A DNA stretch of 64,000 bases from Amycolatopsis sp. (GCF_025464955.1 NZ_JAODNM010000089.1:1-64000), one strand, 5' to 3'. Counted from the stretch's first letter, positions 43,394 to 52,371 are shown. Numbers and translations are program-made. Notes: generated by a model not told the origin, from the sequence alone.

Positions 43394-44530
43394 TCAGGAG
43401 ATGCCGAGCTGCGAGCAGGTCGCCGCCAGTGTTCCGCCGCAGATGTCGGAAGCCTTGACGTAGCCCTGGGTCACGACGGTCTTGACCTGGTCCTTGGTGA
43501 TCAGCTGCGGCTCGAGGAGCACCGACTTGATGTCGCGGTTGCCCACCGGGTCGTGCAGGGTGCCGGTCGCGATGGCGTCCGCGGCGGCCTTGTCGCCCTT
43601 GGCGAGCGCGGCCGCGAGCTTCGCGGTCGACTCCGCCTCCTGCTTGATCGGCTTGAAGATGGTCAGGTACTGGTCACCGCGCATGATGGCCATGAGGCCG
43701 TCCGCGGTGGCGTCCTGGCCGGTGACCGGGACCTTGCCGTTGAGGTGGTCCTTGATCAGCACGGTGATGATCGCGCCCGCGAGACCGTCGTTGGCCGCGA
43801 CCACGCCGTCGACCTTGCCGCCGTTGCCGGTCAGCAACTGCTCGAAGGTCTGGCCGCCCTTCTGGTTGTCCCAGTTGTCGATGGCCTGGTTCGCGACGAG
43901 CTTCAGCGCGCCCGAGGCGTACAGCGGCTTGAGGATCTGGGCGTGACCCGCGGCGAACAACGTGGCGTTGTTGTCCGTCGGCGCACCCTCGATCTGGATG
44001 ATCTGGGCACCGGGCTTGGCCTTGAGGTCGTCAGCCAGGCCCTGGGCCTGCAGCGCGCCGACCTTCTGGTTGTCGAACGAGACGTAGTAGTCGGCACTGC
44101 CGCCGAGGCTCGGCCGGTCGTAGTCGATGGTGGGGATGCCGGCCTGCTTGGCCTTGGCCTCCACCGCCGCACCGACGGACGGGTCGGACGACGCGAGCAC
44201 GAGGACCTTGACGCCCTCGCTGATCATGCCGTCGGCCAGGGTCGAGAACTTCTGGTTGTCACCCTGGGCGTTCTGGATGTCCACCGAGAAGCCCTGCGCC
44301 TGCAGTGCCGCGGTGAGCATGGGCTTGTCGAAGCCCTCCCAGCGGGCGGAGGTCGCGGTCTCCGGGAGGATGACGCCGACCTTGCCGTTGGCGCCACCGC
44401 CGGCCGCCGCCGGCGTGTTCGACGACGAGGATCCCGATCCCCCGCTAGATGAACTGTTGGCCCCACAGCCGGTCAGCACAAGGCTGACCGTCGCCGTGAT
44501 GGCGAGGAGGGTAAGGGTCTTGGTGCGCAT
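43394..44530 (-). CDS. Sugar ABC transporter substrate-binding lipoprotein (XylF type)
   Basis: This 378-residue secreted lipoprotein has a signal peptide ending in the lipobox VLTGC (Cys22). A Ser/Gly/Ala-rich linker follows. The periplasmic-binding-protein type 1 domain has VGVILPETATSARWEG, VLVLASSDPSVGAAVEAKAK, IPTIDYDRPSLG and VTGQDATADGLMAIMRGDQY. These motifs are close to the xylose-binding protein XylF. The ATG at 44530 follows GGAAGGACCGAGG. It is the first gene of the importer operon and should be its most expressed member. Confidence 0.92.
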   Translation of the reverse strand: MRTKTLTLLAITATVSLVLTGCGANSSSSGGSGSSSSNTPAAAGGGANGKVGVILPETATSARWEGFDKPMLTAALQAQGFSVDIQNAQGDNQKFSTLADGMISEGVKVLVLASSDPSVGAAVEAKAKQAGIPTIDYDRPSLGGSADYYVSFDNQKVGALQAQGLADDLKAKPGAQIIQIEGAPTDNNATLFAAGHAQILKPLYASGALKLVANQAIDNWDNQKGGQTFEQLLTGNGGKVDGVVAANDGLAGAIITVLIKDHLNGKVPVTGQDATADGLMAIMRGDQYLTIFKPIKQEAESTAKLAAALAKGDKAAADAIATGTLHDPVGNRDIKSVLLEPQLITKDQVKTVVTQGYVKASDICGGTLAATCSQLGIS

Positions 44531-44590
44531 CCTCGGTCCTTCCGGGTCCTGCCGGCGGAGCGGCGATCCGGGAGGACCGCGCACCGTCGC

Positions 44591-44617
44591 GCATATGTTG
44601 TGGCCGACAACATATGC
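44591..44617. promoter_or_regulatory. Perfect palindromic operator upstream of the sugar importer
   Basis: GCATATGTTGT (44591-44601) and ACAACATATGC (44607-44617) are exact inverted repeats with a 5-bp spacer. They lie 61-87 bp before the binding-protein start, in the expected promoter zone. ROK repressors bind such AT-rich palindromes. Binding by the ROK protein of this operon is inferred. Confidence 0.75.
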
Positions 44618-45117
44618 CGTGGAGGTCCCGATACGGAAGGTGGCTGGATCAATTAAGCCACACAGAATGGACACGGTTTGGCAACGTGCCGTTTTCATCC
44701 CGCACAAGAGGCCAAGACGGTGACGCTGCCGACAGTGGGAAGTCACACAGAGCGACGAACCCAGCCGGTTTCGGCAAAGGGAAGTGTCGCACGCCCTTCT
44801 TCCGCGCGCTCCGGACGTATTCGAACCTTGACCGGATCGGACACCCGGACGGAAGTGCCGCACAAAAGCGATCGCTTATTGCGCGCAGCTGCGGCTTGAC
44901 CTCGCGATCAGTCGCCTCCGACGGAACGCGCGGCCGCAACGCCGTCGTTAATCCTTGCCACGTCAGCATTGCCCGGGGTCAGCCCGGTTCGGGAAAGGTC
45001 TTCACCGCACCGGGTTCGCCCCCCGGATATGCCACCGGCAAACGATTACCTGCCACGCTGCGTTTCAGAACCGCGAGCCGAATGGGGACCTCAGTCCACC
45101 GGGCGCCGGATCGAGTG

Positions 45118-45148
45118 AAGAATTGTCAGACGTTGTCAAGAATTGTCA
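45118..45148. repeat. Three TTGTCA boxes spaced exactly 10 bp
   Basis: TTGTCA occurs at 45123, 45133 and 45143, each 10 bp apart, and the outer two are part of an 11-bp direct repeat AAGAATTGTCA. The boxes would face the same side of the helix. They lie in a 565-bp region (44618-45182) without a recognisable gene, between the importer promoter and the 3' end of the helicase gene. Confidence 0.6.
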
Positions 45149-45182
45149 TGGACCGGTCACCGGTGTCCCTCGAATGGCGGGC

Positions 45183-46949
45183 CTACCACGAACGGAGGGT
45201 GACGATCCGTTCTTCTAATTGCTCTACCGTGGCCATGGCGGTAGGGGGTCCACCGCACACTCGGCGGAGCTCGTTGTGGATCGCTCCGTGACCCTTTTTG
45301 GTGCGATGGTGGTACATCCCCACCAGCGCGTTGAGCTCCTTGCGGAGCGCGGCGAGCCGCTGGCTGACCGTCTGCGGCCGGGCCACCGGAGCCGGCGCCT
45401 CGGCCTTCGGCTTGCGCCGGCTCGAGTCCGCGACCTGCTCCTCCTGCCGCTTGCGCAGCAGCGCCCGGACCTGCTCCGGCTCGAGCAACCCGGGCAGTCC
45501 GAGGTACTCCTGCTCCTCGTCACTGCCGGAGAACACTGCGGTGCCGAACGAGTTGCCGTCGTAGATCACCTGGTCAAGCTCGGCGGACGCCCCCAGCGAG
45601 GTGAACGCCTTCTCTTCCTCCCCTGGCTCGTCCTCGGTCCGGTTGGCCGCGGCGAGCAGCTCGTCGTCCCAGCCGTCCTTCTCGCGATGCGGCTTCCCGA
45701 TGACGTGGTCCCGCTGCGCTTCCAGCTCGCTCGCCAGCTCGAGCAGCACGGGGACACTCGGGACGAACACGCTGGCCGTCTCGCCCTTGCGCCGCGACCG
45801 CACGAACCGGCCGATCGCCTGGGCGAAGAACAGCGGGGTCGACGCGCTCGTGGCGTAGACGCCGACAGCGAGCCGGGGCACGTCGACGCCCTCGGACACC
45901 ATCCGGACGGCCACCATCCAGCGGTCCGAGGACTCGCCGAACTCGGCGATCCGCGCAGACGCGCCAGGGTCGTCGGAGAGCACGACCGTCGGCTCTTCGC
46001 CGGTCAGCGACAGCCTGTGCAGGATCTTCGCGTACGCCCGCGCGGACTCCTGGTCCGACGCGATGACCAGACCGCCGGCGTCGGGGATGCCGGCGGAGCG
46101 CATCTGGCTCAGCCGCGTATCGGCCGCGTGCAGCACCGCGGGGATCCACTCGCCCGCCGGGTCGAGCGCCGTCCGCCAGGCCCGCGCGTTCTGCTCCGCC
46201 GTCAGCGGCTCGCCCAGGCGGGCGGTGAACTCCTCACCCGCGCTGGTCCGCCAAGACGCTTCGCCGGAGTAGGCGAGGAAGACGACCGGCCTGACCACGC
46301 CGTCGGCAAGCGCGTCGGCGTAACCGTAGGAGTGGTCGGCCCGGCTGCGCAGCAGGCCTTCGGTGTCCGGTTCGTAGCTGATGAACGGGATCTGCGAATC
46401 GTCGCTGCGAAACGGGGTCCCGGTCAGCGCCACGCGCCGGACCGCGGGCGTGAACGCCTCACGGACGGCGTCACCCCACGACTTCGCGTCGCCGCCATGG
46501 TGGATCTCGTCGAGGATGACCAGCGTCTTGCGGTTCTCCGTCCGCACTCGGTGCAGCGTGGGATGAGCCGCGACCTGCGCGTAGGTGACCGCCACGCCCT
46601 GGAAGTCCGACGAGGTCGCGCCGGCGGTGTTGCGGAAGTTCGAGTCGATGGCTATCCCGGCGAACGACGCGGCCTCGGCCCACTGGTGCTTGAGGTGCTC
46701 CGTCGGCGTCACGATCGTGACCGCGGCGATGGTGCGGTCCGACAGCAGCTCCGCGGCGATGCGCAGCCCGAACACGGTCTTGCCGGCTCCGGGCGTGGCG
46801 ACCGCGAGGAAGTCCTTCGGCCCGGTCGTGAGGTACTTGGTCAGCGCTCGCCGCTGCCAGGCACGCAACGGCCGGGCAGTCGAATCCTTCTCCGCGGGTG
46901 GCGCGCCCAGCGCCGAGCCCGTCGGAGCGTGTTGGGCCGTTTCCGACAA
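45183..46949 (-). CDS. Superfamily II DEAD/DEAH-box helicase
   Basis: This 588-residue ATPase has motif I (VATPGAGKTVFGLRIAAELL), motif Ia (TIVTPTEHLKHQW), motif II DEIHHGG, motif III ALTGTPFRSD, motif V region MVSEGVDVPRLAVGVYAT and motif VI QAIGRFVRSRRKGE. It most resembles the ERCC3/RAD25-like and type III restriction helicases by its Q-less start (RPLRAWQRRALTKYL). The last 130 residues are charged and may bind nucleic acid. Comparable single-gene helicases are conserved in actinobacteria, so this is more likely a repair protein than part of a defence system; no partner nuclease or methylase is adjacent. Confidence 0.85.
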   Translation of the reverse strand: MSETAQHAPTGSALGAPPAEKDSTARPLRAWQRRALTKYLTTGPKDFLAVATPGAGKTVFGLRIAAELLSDRTIAAVTIVTPTEHLKHQWAEAASFAGIAIDSNFRNTAGATSSDFQGVAVTYAQVAAHPTLHRVRTENRKTLVILDEIHHGGDAKSWGDAVREAFTPAVRRVALTGTPFRSDDSQIPFISYEPDTEGLLRSRADHSYGYADALADGVVRPVVFLAYSGEASWRTSAGEEFTARLGEPLTAEQNARAWRTALDPAGEWIPAVLHAADTRLSQMRSAGIPDAGGLVIASDQESARAYAKILHRLSLTGEEPTVVLSDDPGASARIAEFGESSDRWMVAVRMVSEGVDVPRLAVGVYATSASTPLFFAQAIGRFVRSRRKGETASVFVPSVPVLLELASELEAQRDHVIGKPHREKDGWDDELLAAANRTEDEPGEEEKAFTSLGASAELDQVIYDGNSFGTAVFSGSDEEQEYLGLPGLLEPEQVRALLRKRQEEQVADSSRRKPKAEAPAPVARPQTVSQRLAALRKELNALVGMYHHRTKKGHGAIHNELRRVCGGPPTAMATVEQLEERIVTLRSW

Positions 46950-47219
46950 GGAAGGTCCAACTCCTCTCGCGGGCTAGAAAACCCCTGCTCCACCTGCATT
47001 GACACACGGGACTGTGACAGAGAAGAGCCCCCACTGCGACGCCGCCGGTGCCCACCGTGGCCCAGAGTGTGCTCACGGTCTATCCACAGCTGCGCGGGTG
47101 AGGGCGCTGAGGCAATCGTACCTTCCGGCACCGACAGCGGCGGGTACCGGCGGGGGTGATTCGTCCCGCGCCGCGGCTCGCCGGGGCGGGGCGGCGAGCC
47201 AAACCAGGAGCAATGCACC

Positions 47220-48425
47220 ATGCTTGGCGGTGCGATGAGCGAGAAGCAGGCCGACGCGCCGGAGGACGGCGCCGAGCGGGCACCCGAGCCGGGGGTGGCC
47301 CGCAAAACGCCGTGGACCCTGATCCGTCGGACCTTCGCCAAGGCCTGGGGCGGCAACATCTTCTCGGAGGCCGCCGAAGCCGCGTTCTGGCAGACGCTGT
47401 CGCTGCCGCCGCTGCTGCTCGGGCTGCTCGGCAGCCTCGGCTACATCGGCGAATGGTTCGGCCAGTCCGTGGTGACCGCGGCCCACACCCAGATCATCGG
47501 GTTCTCGCGGTCGATCTTCAGCACCAACGCGGTCGAGCAGATCATCGAGCCGACCGTCAACAGCATCCTCACCACCGGCAAGGGCGAGATCGTCTCCGTG
47601 GGGTTCGTGATCTCGTTGTGGGCGGGCTCGTCGGCGATGTCCTCGTTCGTCGACGCGATCACCGTGGCGCACGGGCAGTACGGCGTGCGCAACGAAGTCT
47701 GGCAACGGATCTTCGCGCTGCTGCTTTACCTGTGCGGGCTGGTGCTCCTGGTGGTCGGCCTGCCGCTGGTGGCGATCGGGCCGGACCTGTTGCCGAAGTT
47801 CTTCCCGGTCAGCTGGCAGCCGACGGTTTCGTCGTGGGTCGGGACGCTGTACTTCCCGATCCTCGCCCTCGTCATCACCCTCGCGCTCGCCACGCTCTAC
47901 AAGCTCGCGCTGCCTCGGAAGCTGCCGTGGCATCGCGGGCTGCCCGGCTCGCTACTGGCCATGGTGATCTTCCTGCTGTCCAGCGTGGGGCTGCGGATCT
48001 ACCTCAGCCAGATCACCAAGACCGGCTACACCTACGGCGCGCTGGCGGCCCCCATCGCGTTCCTGCTGCTGATGTTCTTCATCGGGCTCGCGGTGGTCGG
48101 CGGCGCCTACTTCAACAGCGCGATCCAGGAACTCTGGCCGGCGAAGATGACCCGGCGCCAGCGCCGCAAATGGCGGCGGCTGGAGATGGAGCGCGCGAAC
48201 GAACGCATCCGCTCCGAGGACGGCCGGAAACTGTGGGACCGCAGCACCATCCCGCTACGCAGGCCGCGCAAGCACGACGACGAAAACGTGCTTGCCGAGC
48301 CTGAAGTGCCTGCCGCGCGTGACGCGTCCGACGCGGCGAGCGAGACCGTCGACACGGCGTCGACAACTGAACTGGACAGCGACGCCGAACAGTCCGACGA
48401 GCCCCGGAAGTACTACAGCAGCTGA
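47220..48425 (+). CDS. YihY/BrkB-family membrane protein
   Basis: This 401-residue protein has six transmembrane helices typical of the YihY (formerly RNase BN) family. Motifs are EAAFWQTLSLPPLLLGLLG, FVISLWAGSSAMSSFVDAI and YTYGALAAPIAFLLLMFF. An acidic C-terminal tail of about 90 residues follows. The start at 47220 has AGGAG 9 bp upstream; an ATG at 47235 is an alternative. It corresponds to Rv2707 in the conserved sigA-sigB block. The biochemical role is not known. Confidence 0.87.
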   Translation: MLGGAMSEKQADAPEDGAERAPEPGVARKTPWTLIRRTFAKAWGGNIFSEAAEAAFWQTLSLPPLLLGLLGSLGYIGEWFGQSVVTAAHTQIIGFSRSIFSTNAVEQIIEPTVNSILTTGKGEIVSVGFVISLWAGSSAMSSFVDAITVAHGQYGVRNEVWQRIFALLLYLCGLVLLVVGLPLVAIGPDLLPKFFPVSWQPTVSSWVGTLYFPILALVITLALATLYKLALPRKLPWHRGLPGSLLAMVIFLLSSVGLRIYLSQITKTGYTYGALAAPIAFLLLMFFIGLAVVGGAYFNSAIQELWPAKMTRRQRRKWRRLEMERANERIRSEDGRKLWDRSTIPLRRPRKHDDENVLAEPEVPAARDASDAASETVDTASTTELDSDAEQSDEPRKYYSS

Positions 48426-48452
48426 GTCCGCCCGTCCACAGTGGACGGACTC
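48424..48452 (+). terminator. Hairpin after the YihY gene
   Basis: GAGTCC-GTCCAC and GTGGAC-GGACTC form a stem with a small bulge between 48424 and 48452, starting at the stop codon. No T tract follows. It separates the YihY gene from the convergent DUF3039 gene. Confidence 0.55.
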
Positions 48453-48513
48453 GCGCGCGCACGACAAAACGAGCAGGGCGTCACGCCCTACCCGCTTCGG
48501 ACGTCGAAGTCGA

Positions 48514-48756
48514 CTACTCGTCGCCGCCGGGGCGGAGACCTTCGTAGATCTTCTTGCAGTCGGGGCAAACCGGGGAACCAGGCTTCGCGGCCTTCGTCAC
48601 CGGGAACACCTCACCGCAGAGCGCCACCACGTGCGTACCCATGACCGCGCTTTCCGCGATCTTGTTCTTGCGCACGTAGTGGAACATCTTCGGGGTGTCG
48701 TCGCCCGTGCTGTGCCTGGTGTCGGAGTCAACCTCCGGCAGAGTCTGTGTGCTCAC
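48514..48756 (-). CDS. DUF3039 small zinc-binding-like protein
   Basis: This 80-residue protein has two Cys motifs, VVALCGEVF and SPVCPDCKKIYEG, suitable for one zinc ion, and an acidic start. The GTG at 48756 is preceded by GGGTGGGTGAG and begins the conserved STQTLPEV segment; an ATG 18 bp upstream is less likely. The family is actinobacterial (Rv2708c position, beside the YihY protein). No function is known. Confidence 0.87.
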   Translation of the reverse strand: MSTQTLPEVDSDTRHSTGDDTPKMFHYVRKNKIAESAVMGTHVVALCGEVFPVTKAAKPGSPVCPDCKKIYEGLRPGGDE

Positions 48757-48801
48757 CCACCCATAATGCCTCACCTGCGAGGCAAGGACGGGCGCCGGGC
48801 C

Positions 48802-48855
48802 AGGACTCGTGAGTGGTCAGGCCGCTTCTAACCGGCCGGAACACTCACGAGTCCT
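48802..48855. repeat. Intergenic palindrome, second full copy of the AGGACTCGTGAGTG element
   Basis: The arms 48802-48824 and 48833-48855 (AGGACTCGTGAGTG... / ...CACTCACGAGTCCT) pair over about 21 of 23 positions. The element matches the one at 29452-29529. It lies in the divergent gap between the DUF3039 and psuG genes, so here it cannot be a simple convergent terminator. Confidence 0.8.
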
Positions 48856-48901
48856 GCCCCAGTGCCTGGTCGGCGCCACCCATCGCCGAAGATGTCCAGT
48901 C

Positions 48902-49804
48902 GTGACTACCCCATTCCTCACCGACGAAGTCTCGAGCGCGCTGCACGACGGCCGCGCGATCGTCGCTCTCGAAAGCACCCTGCTCTCCCACGGCCTGCCG
49001 CCCGGCCGGAACCTCGAGGTCGCGTTGCGGCTGGAGCAGGTCGTCCGGGACGCGGGCGCGGTGCCGGCCACCATCGCGGTGCTCGACGGCCGCCCGCTCG
49101 TCGGGCTGTCGCGGGCGGAGCTGGAGCGGGTCTGCGCGCCTGACGCCGATCTCGACAAGCTGTCCCTGCGCGACCTCGGGCCGGCCATCGGCCTCGGCCG
49201 GTCGGGCGCGACGACGGTCGCGAGCACCGCGTCGCTCGCTTCGGCCGCCGGGATCGGGGTGTTCGCCACGGGCGGGCTCGGTGGCGTCCACCTCAACGCC
49301 TCGGCCACCTGGGACGTCTCGGCCGACCTGGGCGTGCTCGCCCGGGTTCCGACGCTCATCGTGTGCTCGGGGGTGAAGTCGGTGCTCGACATCGCGGCGA
49401 CGCTGGAGGTGCTCGAAACGAACTCGGTGCCGGTGCTGGGCTACCGCACCGACGACTTCCCCGCGTTCTACCTCCGCTCGTCCGGGCTGCCGGTGCCGTG
49501 GCGGGTGGAGGACCCGGCCCAAGCCGCTGCCGTCGTCGCGGCACACCGGGAGCGGTCGGATTCCGGAGTACTGCTGGCAAACCCGATCCCAGCGGAGTCC
49601 GAAATGGACAAAGAACTGCACGACCGGCTGCTCGCGGAAGGCCTCGAACTCCTGCGCACCAAGAACGTGCACGGCTCGGACGTCACTCCGGTGCTGCTGG
49701 AGCACTTCCACACCGCGAGCGGCGGCGTGAGCCTCGACGCCAACGAAGCCCTCGTGGTGTCCAACGCCCAGCTGGCCGCGGAGGTCGCGGTGAAGCTGTC
49801 ATGA
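48902..49804 (+). CDS. psuG: Pseudouridine-5'-phosphate glycosidase
   Basis: This 300-residue enzyme reversibly splits pseudouridine 5'-phosphate into uracil and ribose 5-phosphate. Family motifs are IVALESTLLSHGLPPGRNLE, AVLDGRPLVGLSRAELE, the catalytic lysine region DLDKLSLRDL, and GVKSVLDIAATLEVLET with TDDFPAFYLRSSG. The length agrees with PsuG (YeiN, about 310 residues). The GTG at 48902 is chosen because the conserved region begins there. It overlaps psuK as ATGA, giving a complete pseudouridine salvage pair. Confidence 0.93.
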   Translation: MTTPFLTDEVSSALHDGRAIVALESTLLSHGLPPGRNLEVALRLEQVVRDAGAVPATIAVLDGRPLVGLSRAELERVCAPDADLDKLSLRDLGPAIGLGRSGATTVASTASLASAAGIGVFATGGLGGVHLNASATWDVSADLGVLARVPTLIVCSGVKSVLDIAATLEVLETNSVPVLGYRTDDFPAFYLRSSGLPVPWRVEDPAQAAAVVAAHRERSDSGVLLANPIPAESEMDKELHDRLLAEGLELLRTKNVHGSDVTPVLLEHFHTASGGVSLDANEALVVSNAQLAAEVAVKLS

Positions 49805-50667
49805 AGGTCATCGTCGTCGGCGACGCCGGCCTCGACATGGTGGCGCAGCACGACGGACCGATCGTCTACGGCGGCGACACCCGCGCGCAAATCGGCTTCG
49901 TCAGCGGTGGCGCGGGCGCGAACACCGCGCTATGGATGCGGTCGACAGGCGTCGACACGACGCTGATCGCCAGGATCGGCGACGACCCCGGCGGCAGGCT
50001 GATCCGCGCCGAACTCGAGTCGTCGGGGGTGCGGTGCGCCTTCGCCGTGGACGAGGAGGCTTCGACGTTCGTCGTGGTCGTGCTCGTCGACGCCGAGGGC
50101 CAGCGCACCATGCTGGCCGACCGCGGGGCCAACGCGCGTTTCGTCCCCAGCGACATCCACACGTCCGAATTCGACGGCGCGCGGCACCTGCACCTGTCCG
50201 GCTACGTGCTGCTCGACCCGTCGTCGCGGCCGGCCGGGCTGGCGGCGCTCGCCGCGGCGAAGGAGGCGGGGCTGACCACCTCGGTCGACCCTCAGGCCGC
50301 GACCCACCTCACCGATCCCGCGGCGTTCCTCGACGACGTCCGCGGGATCGACCTCCTGTTGCCGAACACCGAGGAACTGGTGGCATTGACCGGATCCGCC
50401 GATCCGGAGTCGGCGAAGGAGTTGCTCGGCACGGTCGGCGCGGTAGCGGTGACCGCCGGGCTGAACGGGGCCAGCTGGGTCGACGCCGACGGGATCACCA
50501 CGGTGCCCGCGGTGCCGGCCCAGTGCGTCGACTCCACGGGCGCGGGCGACGCGTTCGACGCCGGGGTGCTCTCGGCATGGCTCGCCGGGGAGTCCACGGT
50601 CGAGGTTCTACGGTCGGGCGTCCGGCTCGGCGCGTCCGCGGTCGGCAAAGTGGGCGCGCAGCCCTGA
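49801..50667 (+). CDS. psuK: PfkB-family kinase, probable pseudouridine kinase
   Basis: This 288-residue ribokinase-fold enzyme has the N-terminal motif GGAGANTALWMRSTG and the C-terminal PfkB signature DSTGAGDAFDAGVLSAW with the catalytic Asp. The start overlaps the psuG stop. In E. coli and others the kinase YeiC phosphorylates pseudouridine and the glycosidase YeiN cleaves the product. The tight coupling therefore makes pseudouridine kinase the best call. Ribokinase or adenosine kinase activity is a weaker alternative. No nucleoside transporter is adjacent. Confidence 0.87.
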   Translation: MKVIVVGDAGLDMVAQHDGPIVYGGDTRAQIGFVSGGAGANTALWMRSTGVDTTLIARIGDDPGGRLIRAELESSGVRCAFAVDEEASTFVVVVLVDAEGQRTMLADRGANARFVPSDIHTSEFDGARHLHLSGYVLLDPSSRPAGLAALAAAKEAGLTTSVDPQAATHLTDPAAFLDDVRGIDLLLPNTEELVALTGSADPESAKELLGTVGAVAVTAGLNGASWVDADGITTVPAVPAQCVDSTGAGDAFDAGVLSAWLAGESTVEVLRSGVRLGASAVGKVGAQP

Positions 50668-50675
50668 CTCGTGTT

Positions 50676-51017
50676 TCAGCCTTCGATGATCGGGTGCGCG
50701 GAGTTCTCGATGATCTTCGCGGGCTTCTCGTAGCGGTTGACTTCCTCCGCCTTCCGCGGCGGCCCGTCATTCGCGACGAGTACCGCGATCCACGGCAGCG
50801 GGATGGAGATCACCACGAACGCCAGCGCGAGCCACCAGGTGTGATAGAACACGCCGGCCAGTACCAGGCACGGGATCCGGAACGCCATCATCGTCATGTA
50901 CTTACGTTTCCGGGTGGCGAACTGCTCGTCGTACGACGGGGCGGCTTCGGTGATCAGCACCGGAGCGGCCTCCCGCGGCTCGGGACGCGGTTCAGGCGTC
51001 TGAGCGGGTGTACTCAC
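50676..51017 (-). CDS. DUF3099 membrane protein
   Basis: This 113-residue protein has a Pro/Glu-rich N-terminus, two transmembrane helices (about 45-60 and 62-84) and a charged C-terminal tail. The motif RKRKYMTMMAFRIPCLVLAG is characteristic of DUF3099. It matches Rv2709, just before sigB in M. tuberculosis, although here it is on the opposite strand to sigB. The function is unknown. It converges on psuK with an 8-bp gap. Confidence 0.85.
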   Translation of the reverse strand: MSTPAQTPEPRPEPREAAPVLITEAAPSYDEQFATRKRKYMTMMAFRIPCLVLAGVFYHTWWLALAFVVISIPLPWIAVLVANDGPPRKAEEVNRYEKPAKIIENSAHPIIEG

Positions 51018-51054
51018 GACACCACCTCCACGTTCATGCTCCCACTCTGCACGT

Positions 51055-52344
51055 TCATCCGATAGCCGGCGCGGCCAGGTACTTCAAGGCACCGGTGACC
51101 AGCGTCTCGACCCCGGTGGACAACGTCGGGTGCAGCACCGGCGCGTACAGCGGTGAGTGGTTCGACGGGATGTCGGTTTCGAACCGGCCTGCCCCCATCG
51201 CGGTCAGCACCGCCTCCGCGTCCGCGCCGCCGACCAGCCAGAACACCGAAGGCACCCCGGCAGCGCGGCCGAACTCGCTGAAGTCCTCACTGCCGGTCAC
51301 CAGCGGCGCCGGCACGACGCGCTCGACGCCGAAGTGCTCACGGAAGACGTCGGTCAGCTCGCCGTTCGCCGTCTCGTCGTTCGAGGTGACGGCGAAACTG
51401 CCGATGTCCGTGATTTCGGGCGGCTTCGGCACTCCTGCCGTCTCCGCCTCGCCGAGCACGATCCGATGCACCGCGGCCAGGACCTTTTGCCGGACCTGGT
51501 CGTCGAACGTGCGGATGTTGACCTCCAGCACACCCTGGTCGGCGATCACGTTGTTGGCTGTCCCGATGTGCACCGAAGCCACCGTGACCACCGCGGACTC
51601 GGTGGCCGCGATCTCCCGCGCCACGATCGTCTGCAGCTTCAGGATGATCGACGCGGCCAGCACGACCGGATCGACCGTGGTCTCCGGGCGCGAACCGTGC
51701 CCGCCTCGCCCGTGCAGCACGATCCGCAGCGCGTCGGTGGCCGCCATGATCACCCCTGGCCTGGTCAGCACCCAGCCCGCCGGTCCCGGCACGACGTGCT
51801 GCCCCAGCACGATGGCGGGTTTGCCGGCCAGCTCGAGCACACCGTCGCGGATCATGCCGCCCGCGCCGTTCCCGGTCTCCTCCCCCGGCTGGAACACCGC
51901 CAGCAGCGTTCCCGACCAGTTTTCGCGCCCGCCGGCGAGCAGGTCGGCCGCGCCGGAGAGCCAGGTGGCGTGCATGTCGTGCCCGCAGGCGTGCATCACC
52001 GGTACTTCGGTGCCGTCGGCGGCGGTGGCGCGAACCGTGCTCGCGTACGGCAGGCCCGTCTTCTCCTCGACCGGCAGCGCGTCGATGTCGGCCCTGAGCA
52101 GCACCGTCGGACCAGGACCGTTGCGCAGCACCCCGACCACCCCGGTGCCGCCGACCCCGGTGTGCACCTCGAACCCGGCGTCAGAAAGCCGCCGGGCGAG
52201 CTCGGCCGCCGTCCGCGTTTCGGCAAAGGACAACTCGGGGTGACTGTGCAGGTCGAGGTAGAGCGCCTCCAGATCGGCGAGCCGGTCGGCGAGCGGGGCT
52301 AACACACTCTGCCGATGGCGAGCGAGGAGCTGTTGGGTGGTCAC
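51055..52344 (-). CDS. M20-family metal-dependent amidohydrolase
   Basis: This 429-residue enzyme has the M20D motifs LHSHPELSFAETRTAAELA, RADIDALPVEEKTGLPYAS, HACGHDMHATW with metal-binding His and Cys residues, QPGEETGNGAGGM and the dimerisation-domain segment GRGGHGSRPE. It is close to N-acyl-amino-acid, hippurate and indole-acetyl-amide hydrolases. The acyl and amine substrates cannot be assigned. It is a single gene divergent from the methyltransferase, with only 27 bp between starts. Confidence 0.9.
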   Translation of the reverse strand: MTTQQLLARHRQSVLAPLADRLADLEALYLDLHSHPELSFAETRTAAELARRLSDAGFEVHTGVGGTGVVGVLRNGPGPTVLLRADIDALPVEEKTGLPYASTVRATAADGTEVPVMHACGHDMHATWLSGAADLLAGGRENWSGTLLAVFQPGEETGNGAGGMIRDGVLELAGKPAIVLGQHVVPGPAGWVLTRPGVIMAATDALRIVLHGRGGHGSRPETTVDPVVLAASIILKLQTIVAREIAATESAVVTVASVHIGTANNVIADQGVLEVNIRTFDDQVRQKVLAAVHRIVLGEAETAGVPKPPEITDIGSFAVTSNDETANGELTDVFREHFGVERVVPAPLVTGSEDFSEFGRAAGVPSVFWLVGGADAEAVLTAMGAGRFETDIPSNHSPLYAPVLHPTLSTGVETLVTGALKYLAAPAIG

Positions 52345-52371
52345 CAGGCCATCGTGGCAGCATTACCGACC

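Noticed and set aside
44614..45291. A 225-codon plus-strand frame in the gap between the importer and the helicase.
   Set aside because: The predicted protein is low in conserved-looking segments and runs antisense into the helicase 3' end.
45183..46949. Helicase considered as part of an anti-phage defence system.
   Set aside because: No nuclease, methylase or other defence partner is adjacent, and similar single helicases are widespread in actinobacteria.
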